5,861 bases of DNA, taken from NCBI GenBank assembly GCA_023422485.1, contig JAGTAM010000188.1:1-5861 (forward strand), in the 5' to 3' direction. A program made the position numbers and the translations under genes. The notes beneath the pieces are model-generated. The model worked only from the letters and a program-made list of their open reading frames with translations, searched no databases and had not been told where the DNA came from. Origin of the DNA: Pseudomonadota bacterium (GTDB lineage: Bacteria; Pseudomonadota; Alphaproteobacteria; Rhizobiales; Beijerinckiaceae). Shown here one piece after another: positions 5,239-5,861 of this stretch; position 1 is the stretch's first letter; each line of letters opens with the position of its first letter.

Positions 5239-5694
5239 CCGCACGGCGTCGAGCGTCAATTGCCGCGCCGCCGCCCCGCAACCGAGCACGCGAAGCGCAA
5301 CCGGTCGGCCGACCGGCAGGATCGTTTCGACGGCGTGCTCGACCGAAGCGTTGGTGGCCGCATCGAGGCTGCGGTAGCCGTCCTCGATGTTGATGAACGT
5401 CCATTGACCGGATTTCTCCTCGACGACGACGGCCTGGAGATGGAGGCCGTCGCGGCCGAACTCCCGCTTCACGAACCGGCCCGTCATCTTGGCCGGAAGG
5501 CAGCCCTCGTCCGTGGACAGGTTGCTCAGGCCGACGACCTTGCCGGCGGCATGGCTGAGTTTGGGAGCGGCCAGGGCGACGCCTCCGAGCACCAGCAGCA
5601 GGATCGCGAGGGCGATCAGGACGGTGGCGAACGCATCCGCCACGACCGAGCGAAGAACACCGTCCGCGGCGCTGTGTGATGTTCGACCCGGCAT
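5230..5694 (-). CDS. Hypothetical single-pass membrane protein
   Basis: A 154-residue protein with an ATG start at 5694-5692 and a weak GGGA about 8 nt upstream. Residues 1-20 are polar and slightly basic. Residues 22-43 are strongly hydrophobic (FATVLIALAILLLVLGGVAL) and form a membrane anchor or an uncleaved signal. The remaining 110 residues would lie in the periplasm, given the basic N-terminus. They contain two cysteines (C65, C139) that could form a disulfide, and a mixed beta-like pattern (LQAVVVEEKSGQWTFINI). I do not recognise a family. It is convergent with the SUKH-like gene and so not part of the ABC operon. Its codon use fits a real gene, but no homology supports it here. Longer open frames on either strand over the same region look like shadows. 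Confidence 0.72.
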   Translation of the reverse strand: MPGRTSHSAADGVLRSVVADAFATVLIALAILLLVLGGVALAAPKLSHAAGKVVGLSNLSTDEGCLPAKMTGRFVKREFGRDGLHLQAVVVEEKSGQWTFINIEDGYRSLDAATNASVEHAVETILPVGRPVALRVLGCGAAARQLTLDAVRPL

Positions 5695-5763
5695 GGCACA
5701 ATCCCGAAGCGTGCCAGCACCTTATGGGCGAGGTGAGCGCCGGGGCAGTCCGTCAAACGATCT

Positions 5764-5796
5764 ACCACCGATAGGTCATATGGGTCGACCGGTGGT
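5764..5796. repeat. 7-bp inverted repeat upstream of the minus-strand gene
   Basis: ACCACCG (5764-5770) is complementary to CGGTGGT (5790-5796), with a 19-nt interval that holds the palindromes CATATG (5777-5782) and GGTCGACC (5783-5790). It lies about 70-100 nt upstream of the ATG at 5694 and could be an operator. The rest of 5695-5861 shows no gene and no convincing promoter: a TTGACG on the minus strand (5756-5751) has no -10 box at proper distance. Confidence 0.25.
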
Positions 5797-5861
5797 GAGG
5801 CTACGGCCATCGCTCGGAGCCGCTTGAGCGGTCCGAAAGCCTGGGCCTGCGAAGGCGGGCG

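Noticed and set aside
4532..5701. 389-codon minus-strand frame across the SUKH-like gene and the right-hand gene
   Set aside because: It is a composition shadow with an Arg/Gly/Pro-rich product, and it conflicts with two better genes.
5721..5756. Minus-strand promoter TTGACG (5756-5751) with CATAAG (5726-5721)
   Set aside because: The spacing is 24 nt, too long for a sigma-70 promoter, and no alternative -10 box lies at 16-18 nt.
5489..5827. Open frames on both strands at the right end (plus 5489-5827, minus 5616-5810)
   Set aside because: They overlap the more protein-like minus gene at 5230-5694, and their products show no pattern of a real protein.

Overview
The window looks like chromosomal DNA of a GC-rich alphaproteobacterium, most likely of the Methylobacterium/Methylorubrum type in the Hyphomicrobiales. 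This rests on base composition, codon use with strong G/C at third positions, and the style of the encoded proteins. It is inference, since no marker gene is present. No transposase, tRNA, rRNA, CRISPR array or phage gene is visible.

Left part (1-2268): a minus-strand gene runs off the left edge, with only about 33 codons inside. Opposite it, across a divergent spacer of about 127 nt, is a large plus-strand gene for a cytoplasmic iron-sulfur protein of 679 residues. It has two pairs of ferredoxin-type [4Fe-4S] motifs, cysteines near the N-terminus, and a CCxxC/CxxC tail. The layout recalls HdrA/MvhD-like electron-transfer subunits and, from memory, proteins encoded near formate dehydrogenase accessory genes.

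Spacer 2269-2485: this 217-nt gap is unusually rich in inverted repeats. Four stem-loops tile it. On the minus strand the last one is followed by a run of six T, as in an intrinsic terminator, and a TATAAC box lies at the other end. I read this as a candidate small RNA on the minus strand, and it is the most interesting unexplained signal here. The plus-strand alternative is a structured leader or operator for the ABC operon.

Middle and right part (2486-5212): a likely three-gene plus-strand operon. It encodes an ABC ATPase (YadG/NodI/DrrA type), its ABC-2 permease (ATGA overlap), and, 19 nt further on behind a strong Shine-Dalgarno sequence, a 334-residue soluble protein with an SMI1/KNR4-like N-terminal half, an acidic linker and an immunity-protein-like C-terminal half. 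The first two form an exporter of unknown substrate. The third has no assigned job.

Right end (5230-5861): a convergent minus-strand gene encodes a small single-pass membrane protein that I do not recognise. It is preceded by about 167 nt with no gene, holding only a weak inverted repeat.
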